Under the pieces are notes generated by a model. That model had not been told where the DNA came from, did no database searches, and saw nothing but the letters and a program-made list of their open reading frames with translations. DNA of 64,000 nt from Neckera pumila (Eukaryota; Streptophyta; Bryopsida; Hypnales; Neckeraceae). This document shows positions 49,238 to 60,400 of this stretch, in pieces (within the stretch, counting starts at the first letter, position 1; every line of letters begins with the position of its first letter). The position numbers and the translations under genes were made by a program. The stretch lies in NCBI GenBank assembly GCA_963969595.1, contig OZ018413.1, positions 12,451,711 to 12,515,710 of the forward strand. The letters run 5' to 3'.

Positions 49238-50295
49238 TGTTACTTCATGAGCACACTCGAGCCTTAGCTTGACAACTAGCAGCTTCGAATTAGAACCAAT
49301 GAATAAAAGCACGCGCTCATCCAACCCTCAAATGCAATGAACCATATCTCACAGTGTTCTAACAATTCTTTTTGTAGTTTAACAAAGCTCTGGCAGGGAT
49401 CCTTGCAGGAAAGGGGTAAAAGCCGAACTTCTGCGGTCGAAATGGATGGTTTTCTAGCTGTTAACATCGTGTCATCTGGATTCTTCAATCTGAAAACACC
49501 GGAACAGTGTGAGAGCTCCACAAGAGCGCCACTACTCGGCAACCAAGAAGAGATATAGACAAAGTAGAGAGCCAACGACATGCGCACATGATATGCGGGG
49601 CAGAGCAATGTTTCACAAACAGGTGACACTCGCAAGTCACATGGCTTGAGGATGTGGCTACAAACGTGGAAAATCGATAAGAAGACGCACATCAGAGTCA
49701 TTCTTCATACAATGGAAAACTTTGGCATAAAAAGCAGACTGGTTGAACATTATTGGTGTTCTAGATGAGCACTTCAACTATGAAGAACTCCACGGCCGAT
49801 ACATCCGATACATCCGAAATTGAACTCTACATCAATAAACGCACACCCTGAAAACAAAACCCGAATTAGCAGAAAGAGCAAACCCATTTTCGATACAGAA
49901 GAACGAGTCACATTGAGTTCAATGTGGAGCAGAGGATCAAAACTGGCAGAAACTGTGACGAGCATAATAGATGCAGCGGCAATTCAAATTCTGCACAGTC
50001 CAGTGCCTACCATGGCCCTAAGATCCATTCACCTCTCGCCAAGAGAACCAAAAAACGTCCTTTCACTTCTCGAAGCTTACATTAAAGTAATCCCGTCATC
50101 GAATTCTGCCCGCTCGCCCGTAGCGAATCGCCACCCCAATTCCACTAAAATTGGGATTCTGAACACCATAGAGGAGACGACGACGACGACGGTAGACAAA
50201 CAGTCGATTCAGGGTAAACCCTCTCTGAGACACCCTCATCGACGGCATTTTCTAACGTAAGAAAAAAATCAGGACACGAAAGAATCATCAGAATT
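49238..50295. other. Intergenic or uncertain gene on the minus strand
   Basis: On the minus strand an ATG at 50,248 opens a 50-codon Arg-rich frame (MPSMRVSQRGFTLNRLFVY start, ending RIR-stop near 50,097). A 141-aa minus frame lies at 49,276-49,701. Base composition is gene-like from 49,700 to 50,260. A small spliced gene is possible, but no product or splice pattern could be supported. Confidence 0.3.
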
Positions 50296-50815
50296 TCCGC
50301 GATCAATTACACGATATCCGAATTTACTTAGTTCATATCACTCTAACCCCTGCGAACCCTGAAAAAAGGGCCACCAAATCCAGAACAAAACTCATGCAGA
50401 TCGAAATTAGGGTTTCAAACCAAATCTTCATGGGAACCTCCGCTCGGCTCATCTCCGAACTTGAAACACCTCCACAAAACTGGCTCCCTTAAAATCATTA
50501 AAAAAAAAAAAAATTGACAAAGGCAGCACACCATCTCAGAACTTGAAAATCTCACAAAAGCGATTCAACCGCAAGAAAAGCATTCGCAGAATGCTCCGAA
50601 ATCAACATGATAGAAATATAAAAGTTTCTCGTGATCAATTACATGATATCCAAAGTTACATACTCCAAGAAGAGTCCATATCACTCTAAATCCTACAAAT
50701 GCTCGAAAAAAAGGTTCAAAAATCCAGGCACAAGGGTTTAGGGTTTCAATCTAAAACTTTCCTCGCTACTCAACCCCGAACTCCGAATACCTCCATGAAA
50801 CTAACTGGCTTTCAC
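50296..50815. repeat. Diverged direct duplication (~190 bp) downstream of TOM7
   Basis: 50,296-50,485 and 50,626-50,815 share an ordered series of motifs: gatcaattacacgatatcc, catatcactcta, tagggtttcaa, and ctccgaa-acctcc, ending in actggctccc/actggctttc. The right copy abuts the 3' end of the TOM7 gene, so the TOM7 3' flank appears to have been duplicated outward. Confidence 0.6.
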
Positions 50816-50879
50816 CGCAACTGATCGCCGTTTCTCTCTTCTCTCTTCTCTCCATCGCTCCATCGACGTCCTCCGCCGC

Positions 50880-51056
50880 TTACACGGGACTCAGGAGCTG
50901 CGAAAGCTGGGGCTTGGGATCGGTATTCATGCCGATGAAAATAATGAGAGGAATGAAGCCGTAGTGCGTCGCCGTCTTGGCTTTCTTCAGGAGCCATGTC
51001 GGCCACTCCTTGATCATTTTGGTCGTGCGGTTCCCTAGAGGCTCCACTTTCGCCAT
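50880..51056 (-). CDS. TOM7: Mitochondrial import receptor subunit TOM7
   Basis: TOM7 is a small tail-anchored subunit of the TOM complex in the mitochondrial outer membrane and affects assembly of the import pore. From ATG 51,056 the protein is 58 aa, beginning [18 protein letters not shown]. It then has [20 protein letters not shown], in which the single membrane helix starts, and ends [17 protein letters not shown]. This C-terminal half matches plant TOM7 almost residue for residue. The frame stays open upstream, and a longer 78-aa start in the same frame is possible, which would be nearer the 75 aa of Arabidopsis TOM7-1. The shorter start is preferred because its gcc-ATG-gc context is strong and basic plant TOM7 N-termini vary in length. 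Intronless. Confidence 0.93.
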   Translation of the reverse strand: MAKVEPLGNRTTKMIKEWPTWLLKKAKTATHYGFIPLIIFIGMNTDPKPQLSQLLSPV

Positions 51057-51416
51057 GGCTTCGGACTTTGATACCTTACAATGCCTGAGTACCGATTTTT
51101 GTGAAATAGCAAACAAAACAAGTGCGGCAAGCGAAGAGTAACGGTGGAAAATCCAGAACTCGCAGGCGTGTATTGGACTGCGAAAGAATACCTGGTATTA
51201 GGGTTTGTCAGGGCAAGGGCTTGGAAAAGACAGCATGTGGATGAATGAGTTTGGGAATATGGATGAATGAGAGTTGGGTTTGTGGATGGACGACAGACTA
51301 CTTAGGAGTGGCGACAGTGGGAATGTGGATGAATGAGAGGTTGATGGATAAATGTCTACTTTTCGTCAGATTAAAGTAATCTTTTTTGGCCAGAAATTTA
51401 CCATTTTAAAAAAAAA
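51057..51416. other. TOM7 leader/promoter, then left half of a family R repeat
   Basis: 51,057-51,330 is the 5' flank of TOM7 and contains three related gtggatgaatgag motifs. From about 51,340 the sequence matches the family R repeat (gattaaagtaatctttttt), which is interrupted at 51,416 by Helitron copy C and resumes at 51,772. Confidence 0.5.
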
Positions 51417-51771
51417 TCAATACCTTAAATGAGGCTGTTTGTTTGTTTTGTTTTGTTTTGTTTGTAGCGTGGACAACTTCCTGACCGTGCGTCCCCCGGC
51501 CGCGTGCTTGGTACCGTCGGAAAGCTCTCGCCGAGGAGGGGTGCACAGGCTTGGTTTCGTGGCGTTTGGAGCGGTGGTGCAAAAGTTAATGAATTTCAAA
51601 GTATTTATTGATTAAAAAATTAGAAAAATAATTACTTTTACTTTGATTTTGGTGGCGTTCTTGGTACTGGGAGTGGAACCGGGAGTAGAACTGGGAGTAG
51701 AATCGGAAGTAGAACCAAGAGTGGAACCGGGAGTAGATGAAAATTGGGCCAACGGCACAAGGTCACACTAG
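51417..51771 (+). mobile_element. Non-autonomous Helitron, copy C (insertion site verified in-window)
   Basis: It starts TCAATACCTTAAATGAGGC and ends GGTCACACTAG, with A before and T after. It contains about six 12-bp units of the gggagtagaacc type at 51,664-51,735. It has inserted into a family R repeat: removing 51,417-51,771 joins aaaaaa to tgtgaatgaagtc, matching the intact aaaaatgtggatgaag of the copy at 36.5 kb. This fixes both ends of the element to the base. Confidence 0.88.
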
Positions 51772-51930
51772 TGTGAATGAAGTCGTCAAATTTGGATGAA
51801 AAAAAGCATGAATATGATTGAAGATTTTTTTTTAGTCCAAAAGATGGATGAATGTAGAAACACAATGCTTCACCAAATTTTAAGTGATCGCTATCTTAGC
51901 ACTTCTTCAATAAGTAAGAAAAAAAGGGCT
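51772..51930 (+). repeat. Dispersed AT-rich repeat (family R), copy 4, right half
   Basis: Continues the repeat interrupted at 51,416. It contains caaatttggatgaaaaaaa and ends near tcaataagtaagaaaaaaa, as in the other copies. Confidence 0.6.
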
Positions 51931-52068
51931 AGACCTTTTGCATTATAAAGTAACTCCACCTAATTTCAATTGCTTTCTAAACCCACATAATTTAGATTCT
52001 TGCTTGATCCATGAGAGTCCAACATGAATCTTAAAATCTGGTCCTCCAAGTTAGCCCGTGTTGATTAA

Positions 52069-52978
52069 CCCCTAAAGTTCCATGACTTTGTTCTTCACTG
52101 AAAATGCTCAAAAAACTACCATTTTTAGTACAAATACCAAATTTTTGAAAAAAAAAATTTTGACACATAGGATCTTGTACCACACTAACTTGAGAGCATG
52201 TGGAAAAAATCGTAGACATTTTCACCATGTGGATTGAAAGATATGAGCATTTGAAATCACAAAATTGTTATCCGGGGCCCTACGAGAAACCGGGCAGATG
52301 CACTTCACAAGCTTGCTTTTCTATGGAAACATTTCTAAATTGGTGGTGCTTCTTTGGATTTATTTTTCTAGACAAGTTGGCTACATGTTTAAAAATTTCA
52401 CATTGTTTGAAATTGTACAACATATAGGGAAAAAATATTAAGTAGAAAGACGTAGAGAATGATTCAAAATACTAAATTGTTAAAAATTTAATTATAGAAT
52501 TGAAAAATGCCAATCCCCATGGTTGCAATGTTGTAATAAACCATTTACATCCTATGATTTTATTATTTAATGAAATTTTGAAAATTGAGTAAGCCAAAGG
52601 ACTTCAAAGTTTATTTTAAAGTAGAAAATCCATAATTGCCCGCAAACAAAAACTCCTCGTAACTTTTGATTCATTGATCAATGGAATGATTCAAAGCTTT
52701 CCACGTATATATAACTCTAGAAAATCAATTTCAAATTTTTGTTTTTGAAAGAAGTGTTTTTTAATCTGCCTGGATAGCCCATTTATGACAAAAAGTAACA
52801 TATTAGGCCATAACTTTTTACTCATATTTCCAAATGTCATAAAATTTTGTTCACATTAAAGATATTCCTTGTCTACAACTTCTATTAAAGTTTGGGCCTA
52901 AAATGTGAAAATCTCTAATCACACGTACTTGCCTAAAATTTCTATGTTGCCAAAAAACACATGCTGGTCCTTTAGGGA
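52069..52978 (+). mobile_element. TTAA-type non-autonomous element (family T), copy 2
   Basis: Flanked by TTAA (52,065-52,068 and 52,979-52,982). The left end is CCCCTAAAGTTCCATG and the right end in reverse complement is TCCCTAAAGGACCAGC. The interior shares ggatcttgtac, ccatgtggattgaaagatat and gagcatttgaaat with the elements at 57,031 and 60,401. No coding capacity. Confidence 0.75.
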
Positions 52979-52982
52979 TTAA

Positions 52983-54550
52983 AACATAAGATCCATGAAA
53001 ATTGGTTGTTGAAATTGCGAGAAGGTTAGGGAAGGTAACTTTGGAGAAAATTGTGGAAGTTTTTCCCCATAGGGCTTATGAAATTATAATGGTCAAACTT
53101 GACTTACAGAGAGGCCAGATTTGGAGTACTAGGGCGCTCAAGGATTAAATGTACTTCTACTATACATAAGAGTCTACAATTTGTTTATCTTAAATCCTCA
53201 ATTTATACTGCTTTAAAAATTTGTAATTTATTCACACAATGTCCTAAAAATGCCTAAGAGAATCTAAGATAATATTATTGACATCTAAAAATATACATAT
53301 ATTGTGGATGAAAATTCAAAATTTCATCCAAATTCATATAAATTCATTCAAACATGATGCCGGTATCACCCTCTATTAATAATGATTTTGGATTCTTTTG
53401 GGGTAATTTCATCCATTCAAACTTGTAGAAACTTTTGTAGCATATTCTATGTATTCCCTCATTCAAAATCACCACTGAGCCAAATTTTGCCTCAAATCAA
53501 ATTTGTAAACTAAAGAGTTTTGTTTTTCCGTCACAAGATGAACTTTTTTATTTTCAATGCAAGGTATTAACACAAATAAATTGAATAGGTTTTACCTAGG
53601 CATGAAATTCTTCAATAAAGAGCGGCATTGGGTCTTTAGTTTAGTCCTTGTACAGATTGAACACGTTTCTTCAATCTTTATGTTATTACTAGTAGTTATT
53701 TCCCATTGGCTCATATGTACCAAATTACTCACCAACCACCTAAGTTGGTCTCCTACTTCCTTTTCAAACTATTTATGATTTTACGAATTGACATGAGTCA
53801 ATTCAAGGTGACATAATAAACTTGATTGAACTTTCAACCACTTCTACAGACATTATATTTTGCCTTTTCTTTGGCCCTCTTTGAAACATTTAATTAAATT
53901 GAATAATATTGTAGGATATTACTGCAATTATAAGACAATTTTAGACTATTGTCTTAGATGTCCAAAGAAAAATTTCTTGCCATTCATGGTTGTCAATGTT
54001 ACATTAATGTAATGTACACCTTCATAATAAATATTCTTTATGATAATATACCATGTTGTATAAATGTAATTTTTTTGAATATGTTTGTAATGATTCACTT
54101 GATATTTTGGCATGAGACATTGTAATTAATTGTAAGCTTATATTGTGTATTTTTATTTTTAAATCTATATCAAATGTTAAAATAAATTAGATCAATACAA
54201 AATCAACAATTTTGTTTGTATTTTTCAATCTCAAAAAATCAAAGTTTTGATTATACTTAAATATAAGCTTCAATAATATGGAATACATGAATTTTCACTA
54301 GTATATAATTAATCTTATTCTACCTAGTGAATCCTCTCATTTGAATGGGATTTGTTGCCAAAGACAAACACCATCTCCATTTGATGAACTCCCTATATGG
54401 AGTGGGACATGTTTTATACTACTACAATTATGTAAAATGTTTTTTCTTCACAAGTATAATCTAAGAAATTTGCTAGACAGAGTTATGATACTATTTTCAT
54501 TAAAAATCAAAATATTGAAAATAAGAAGATGATTCTATGAAATGATGCAG
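52983..54550. other. AT-rich intergenic, no gene seen
   Basis: Short frames only (53,557-53,778 and 54,341-54,532), AT-biased and without recognisable content. Confidence 0.45.
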
Positions 54551-55100
54551 AGTGTGTAAATAGTGAGATATGAAGTGCCATTTACAAATACTCACATGTA
54601 TAATTTAAGCCACCCACCCACAACGACACAACCTTCACCTACCGCCCAATGTGAGTTATTTGCTCAAATTCATTGCGTGACTCTAAAAGTCAAATTCACC
54701 CAACGACCTTGTCCACACAATGACAATGAGAGATAAATGGTCATTTACACATACTAATTGCATCACTCAAGCCAAAGTCGCCCAAGCGTGTTTAAAGAGT
54801 CATTTACACATGTTCATTACATCAATCAAGTCAAAGTCACGCATCGAGCGTGTAGACTGGGTCATTTACACATGTTCATTGCAGTAGTTGAGTCAAAAGT
54901 CACCCAATGAGCTTGTGTATAGGGTCATTTACACATGCTCATCACATCCGTCTAGCCAAAAATCACCCAATGAGTATGTGTATGAGTTAAATCAAAGTCA
55001 CCTAGAAACAAAGTGCAAAGAATGACTTGAGATGAAGGGTCATTAAGACACATGTTCACAATGTAATTCAAATCACCCAGCATACATGTGTATGCAATGA
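54550..55100. repeat. Minisatellite, ~62-bp unit, about six to eight diverged copies
   Basis: The motif tcatttacacatgttcatt recurs at 54,741, 54,800, 54,862 and 54,925 (spacing 59-63 bp), each followed by a tcaagtcaaagtcacccaa-type second half. More diverged units flank these on both sides. A separate 19-bp tandem repeat (catcttgtatccaaaatga) lies at about 55,168-55,215. Confidence 0.7.
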
Positions 55101-55215
55101 ACTATATTACATATTTGCTCTAACCAAAGTGCGTCCATGTATACTAGTAAGATTTAAACAAGTAGCACATCTTGTATCCAAAATGACATCTTGTATCCAA
55201 AATGACATCTTGTAT

Positions 55216-57030
55216 GATTTCATTCTCTCCAAAAAGGCATAAATGTAGGTACCTACACAAACCCACATGACTAGTAAAGGATGTGACTGGTGCAAATTTG
55301 CAAGGGTCATTGTTAAGCTTCAAAATTATCTAGACTAGAAAGTAAAATTTTTATATTAGAAAGATGCCATTGGCACCGAGCCTATACTATTATATATAAG
55401 AGAATTGTGAAACAAGGGGGCAATTTTTTTTTAAGCAAAAGAGTTATTTGAAAGCAAAACCAAATAAATCCCAAATAAATATCAAACAACCAAATTCAAC
55501 CTTTTCTCAATAGATGAGATCATTAAATAGCTACAAAATCATTCAATGCAATCATTTTTGTTTGGGTGAATAATCAAGATTCTATTCCTATGTTTTGTTT
55601 TCATCCATTTTTGTGGATGAAAATAATATCACTACTCTAGTGAAGATCACTTTTTGCTGACTACTCAAAACCAATAATCAAAACTTTCAAACCAATATTC
55701 AGTGAATAAATTCAAGTTAATTTTTAAAAACTTCATCAACCAAATGCAATCACTTTGGGGGGATGAATAAGGTGACTACACCTAATATTGACCACTTTCT
55801 AAAACCAACCTTTTTTAGATTCTTCCCTAAAATATATGCCCCCTATCCATGTGAGTCTATAGTCGATTTTTGAAACACATATTTCCAGCACTTTGAAAAT
55901 TTGTAGTTTATACATATGATATGCAAAAATGCACTCTTAGAGAATCTAGAAATTTTCCTTTGACTTACCAACAAGATTCCACAAGAAAACTCCATATCAT
56001 AATGGGAACTATGTTGAATTGCTTATTTGTGCAATTTTAGATGTAGTTACTTCAATAAAAATGATCATCTCTCGGTCACCCTCTACATGCATCTCTTGTA
56101 TGCCAAATCCACAAATATCAACAAACTCTAGATGGAAAAAGTGCAATTAATGGTAGGAAACGTCTTTACAATTTCTTTACAAAGGTGAACAACCAATTTT
56201 TGTCGACCTTGGTCAAATATTACCTATTCATTTACAAACAATATGTTGGCATCATAAATATTGGTGGAGATTTATATTTAGAAAAAATATGAGTTGTCAA
56301 CTTTGAAGTGCCATTGCACATTCCAAGATACAGGAGAAAGTTCAAACTTGCTTTTACAATCTTAATTTTTGTAATGACTTTTTCTACAGTCCAAAAAATG
56401 AAAGAAGAACATTTTGGCAAACATATTTGTCATCATATTATTTTTTTTGTTCGCTTGTTGCGAATATAATTGAATTCCAAGAAAAAGTTATACCACCCTC
56501 AATAACAAACACTTGAATTCGAGGAGCAAAAAAAGTTCAAAATTCAAAAATCAAAAATAAATATTTTTTTCATTTGTTTCCAATTAGAATACATAGTTTT
56601 ATCCACATGGAAACATTTTATTAATTTCATTTGAATTAGTGATGTAAAAAAGTATTTTGTAGACAATCTCAACATCTTTATGAAAAAATTAAGTTGGAGG
56701 TCCATTTTAGAACTAAAGTTTTACAATTTAAAAAATAAAATCCAAAAGGTTGAAACTTCTTGATAGAATATTCACATTGTTAGGATTGATGTTTTTCTAT
56801 TCTATTTTAGAATTGTTACAATTTAAATCTTTCTACCATTATATAGTGACTTCAATAGTAATTTTTCAAAGGATAAAAATCACATATTCTCAATTCAGTT
56901 CTCCAAAATCAAGAATAAATTTGTAGTGAATTATTGTATAGATAGGCTTGAAAATCTTGTCTTTTTAGGATATTAGACTATTCATAGATCTAATATCCTC
57001 AAATATAGAACAAGTTTCACAAGCCTTTAA
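55216..57030. other. AT-rich intergenic, no gene seen
   Basis: No open frame or repeat pair of interest was recognised. Confidence 0.45.
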
Positions 57031-57850
57031 TCCCTAAAGGATCAAGGCATTTCCTGGCTCAAAAACCACTCAAAACTGCCATGTTTGCTGCGGTCACTCA
57101 AGAAACCAAAAAAAACATTTTTTTTACAATCTAACCATGGGATCTTGTACTTCACTTGTCTCAACCATGTGGTAAAAACTATGAAATTTGACCGTAAGGA
57201 CTGAAAGATATTAGCATTTGAAGTTAGAAAAATAAGTTTTTTTGAATGATGGCCTAAAATTTCAAATCACTTTGACCGTCATTTCTAGAAAAAATTTGCA
57301 CTACAAACCATAAAGATAAAAAAAAAATTTGTTGAACATTTGAACTGAGAATTGGGGAAAAAAAATTCCGAATATCAAAACTTGATTTCCATCTTTAAAT
57401 TTTTTTTTAAGTAGAAGTAGGCCCAAGATTGAACAAAATACTAAATGAATAATAGCTCTAAGATGCAATTGAAACATCATAAATCCAACGGTGTGACTCT
57501 TCTTGCAAACAAACTTCACCTTATCAAAAAATAAAAAGTAAAAAAAATTCAAAATTACAGTCAAAAATGAATTCTATAAGTTGTTTTTTGCCGAGGATGC
57601 TTAGATTGTCCAAGAAACAAGATTGTCTATAACTTTCTCATTTTTAATCCAAATAGAATGAATCAAAGCTTCAAATGACAACAACATAATCTTTCAAAAA
57701 AAAAATATTTAAAAAAATATTTTTTTTGAGTTTTTTTTGTTCTACCCAATGAACTACTTTTAAGACTTTAGATGGCATAACTTTTGCTCCCAAGCACCGA
57801 TTGAAATAAAAGCTATATTTTTAAGAATTTGAAATTTAACATTACTAAAT
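57031..57850 (+). mobile_element. TTAA-type element (family T), copy 3, right end not found
   Basis: TTAA (57,027-57,030) is followed by TCCCTAAAGGATCAAGG. The interior aligns for about 800 bp with 60,401-61,240, including tgaattctataagttgtttt, gatgcttagattg, tccaaatagaatgaatcaaa and gcataacttttgctcccaag. Beyond about 57,850 the similarity fades and no matching right terminus was seen, so the copy is truncated or rearranged. Confidence 0.65.
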
Positions 57851-58124
57851 TCCAAAATCTTCATTTGTTTGTCTCTATTATTTAGTAGAAACAAAACCTT
57901 AATAAAACATTGAAAGACATCAAACTTTGTTATAATTTGAAATTTTTAATTTATAAAATAAATTACTATTAAAACTTCAAACATTTTGAACTAAACAACA
58001 ACTGTACTATCTATAACTTTCAAATTTATGATGATACTTAACCCAAAAACGTTAGGCCATTCTCCTCAGGGTTGGTTTTTGATTCTCTCTTGGGTTGCCT
58101 ATTAGGCAAGGAAATGTTGTTTAA

Positions 58125-58660
58125 CCCCTTCAGGACTTTGTTTGTTCAAATTACAAACAACGGATGAATGCAAACACATCCCAAGTACACAAAAATGATT
58201 TTTTCATCCATCAATTTTTTTCAAGAGTCTTGTGCTATTTCTTTAACATTTGTATAGAATAGATTCTAAAGACTTTGGTTTGTAAATATTCTATATTTCA
58301 AAGGATAGTGGTAGGTATGTACTCAAAAAGGAACTTTGTCAGTTCAAAAAATGATCCTTAAAAACCAACTTGAATAAAAATAAATAAATAAATAAATCAC
58401 TATGATAAGAACTTAGTATTTTGAATTTAGAAGGATTTTTTTTGTGAAGTTCATAGATATTGAATCTACAACAAAATCTGAAAGGAATTTTTAATTTTTG
58501 ACTTCAAATTTTATTGAAAAATATTGATTTGTAAACTTGTTGATCTAACCTTCTAATATGATCTTTAGATCATAGTTTGCAACTATTGTTCAAGAGTCAT
58601 CATTTTGTAATACATCTTCACAATTTTGTAAATCTAGATTACTATTTGGTCCTCAAGGGG
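58125..58660. mobile_element. TTAA-flanked MITE, 536 bp, related ends
   Basis: Flanked by TTAA (58,121-58,124 and 58,661-58,664). The ends are CCCCTTCAGGACTTTG and, in reverse complement, CCCCTTGAGGACCAAA. The interior differs from family T, so it is a sister family with similar termini. No coding capacity. Confidence 0.65.
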
Positions 58661-58664
58661 TTAA

Positions 58665-59102
58665 GGATTAACACAATGTACTAGTAAGTTCAAATTTAAT
58701 TTTTTTTTAAATAATAGTTTAAAAAATTTTAAGTTTTGCAAATTATATAATTTTTTTATTCACTCTAGTTAGCTTTTTAGTAATTTGAATTTGAAAAACA
58801 TTTGAAATGCATTGATGAAAATATAAATTTCAAATCAAGGCATATATAGCATTGAAAATGATGTTTTTAGTTGTTCAATCTTCATATTTTGGTCCCGGGC
58901 TTGACTAGGATTAATTCCAATAGTATGGAAGGGATTTGAAATTAATATTGAGTGCACTTTTGAATTTGCAAAGTTGCAACTAATTTAATGGATACATTTT
59001 ATTTTATTTCTTTTGCACCTTTCAAAGTGATATGAAATTATAATCAACTTTTGACCTCCATTTCTTTCAATCAATATGTTTAATGTTTTAAATTCATAAA
59101 AA
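58665..59102. other. AT-rich intergenic, no gene seen
   Basis: Nothing recognised. Confidence 0.45.
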
Positions 59103-59407
59103 CTAGTGTGGCGCTGTGCCGTTGGCCCAATTTTCATCCACTTCTAGTTCCACTCGCGGTTCCACTCCTAGTAGCAAGAACGCCACCAAAATCAAAGTAA
59201 AAGTAATTTTCTAATTTTTTAATCAATAAATACTTTGAAATTCAATAACTTTTGCACCACCGCTCCAAACGCCACGAAACCTAGCCGGTGCACCCCTCCT
59301 CGGTGAGAGCTTTCCGACGGTACCAAGCACACAGCTGGGGGACGCACGGTGAGGAAGTTGTCCACGCTACAAACAAAACAAACAAACAGCCTCATTTAAG
59401 GTATTGA
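59103..59407 (-). mobile_element. Non-autonomous Helitron, copy D
   Basis: On the minus strand it starts TCAATACCTTAAATGAGGC and ends CAGCGCCACACTAG, with A before and T after and no target duplication. It carries two to three 12-bp minisatellite units, so it is the shortest copy (305 bp), and its 5' terminus is identical to that of copy C. Confidence 0.8.
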
Positions 59408-59529
59408 TATAAAATCCATTAAAACATTAAATTCATAAGGTTTCAATTAATTTATCATAGAGGAACATACTCAAATGCTTATTACATACACTTTTAAGTA
59501 GACCAACCTAATTCTGTTCAGTCCCCAAT

Positions 59530-59930
59530 TTTGTCATCCTAAGTACTTTTGGCCCCAATTCCATCGAAGAAAAACATCCAAATCCGTTCATTTTATATCA
59601 AAATCAGTGTATTAATGCCAACAAGGTGTAATGTATCAATCCTTTATTGGTGAGAACTTAAGTGCCATTAGATACATGGAAAAGTAGTCATGGGTTCTTT
59701 GTGGGATGTTTTAGGATTCCATTGTATGGATGAATTTGTAATTTCATGATAGACCACTTCAAAACTTCACAAAAATTACAATTTTAATTGAAAAAGTTAT
59801 AATTCCACTTGGATCCGATTCATGAAACAACTAGTGCACATCTTTGAAGAATAAGTGCCCCTCTTGGAGTTGACCTCAAGATATTCAGATTGCAAACCAA
59901 GATAGTAATAGGCTTGTCTACTATAGTTAC
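59530..59930 (+). repeat. Dispersed repeat, related to 7,110-7,500
   Basis: Inverse-orientation partner of the repeat at 7.1-7.5 kb. Shared landmarks are cccctcttggagttgacc and, after a short gap, attcagattgcaaa. No coding capacity. Confidence 0.5.
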
Positions 59931-60082
59931 GCAGAGGAAGGTAAAAGGAAAAAATACTAACCAAAAAATGAAGTTGTCTAGGATAATTCTAACAAATAAA
60001 GCATTAAATTGACATTTTTTTTATAGTTGTCAACAAAAACCTAAAGGAATTGTTTGTGAATCTAACTTGAATTTCCATATTA

Positions 60083-60370
60083 TTAGTGCACCTCGGCAAT
60101 TTTCATAATATTGTAAACCACCTCCAAAAAATTGCCAATTTGTTTTGCAAGTCGATTCTGGTCCTCAATCAAGTTATAATGCCCGATTATGTGGTTGTTG
60201 CCTGCACAATTGGTCATTACAACTTTCTCATCCAACATCCAATTTTCATCACAAATGTTCATCCTATTCTGATAAATTCCTTGTCGTTGGTAGTTTACGT
60301 TGGACAATGCCTTTGTTGTTAGGTATTGCAGGAAGAGATGTGCCTCCTCGTTGGGCTCCGCCCTCCTCAT
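60083..60370 (-). other. Open frame, 95 aa, unrecognised
   Basis: A minus-strand frame beginning MRRAEPNEEAHLFLQYL and ending YNIMKIAEVH stays open with a balanced composition in an otherwise AT-rich stretch. It abuts the old TA-flanked element at 60,371. It may be a fragment of a transposon or host gene; no domain is recognised. Confidence 0.25.
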
Positions 60371-60400
60371 AGAGAAAGCAATCCATTCTTGATCACTTAA

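Noticed and set aside
54550..55100. CRISPR-like regular repeats
   Set aside because: The units are contiguous and diverged with no unique spacers, and the DNA is eukaryotic; it is a minisatellite.
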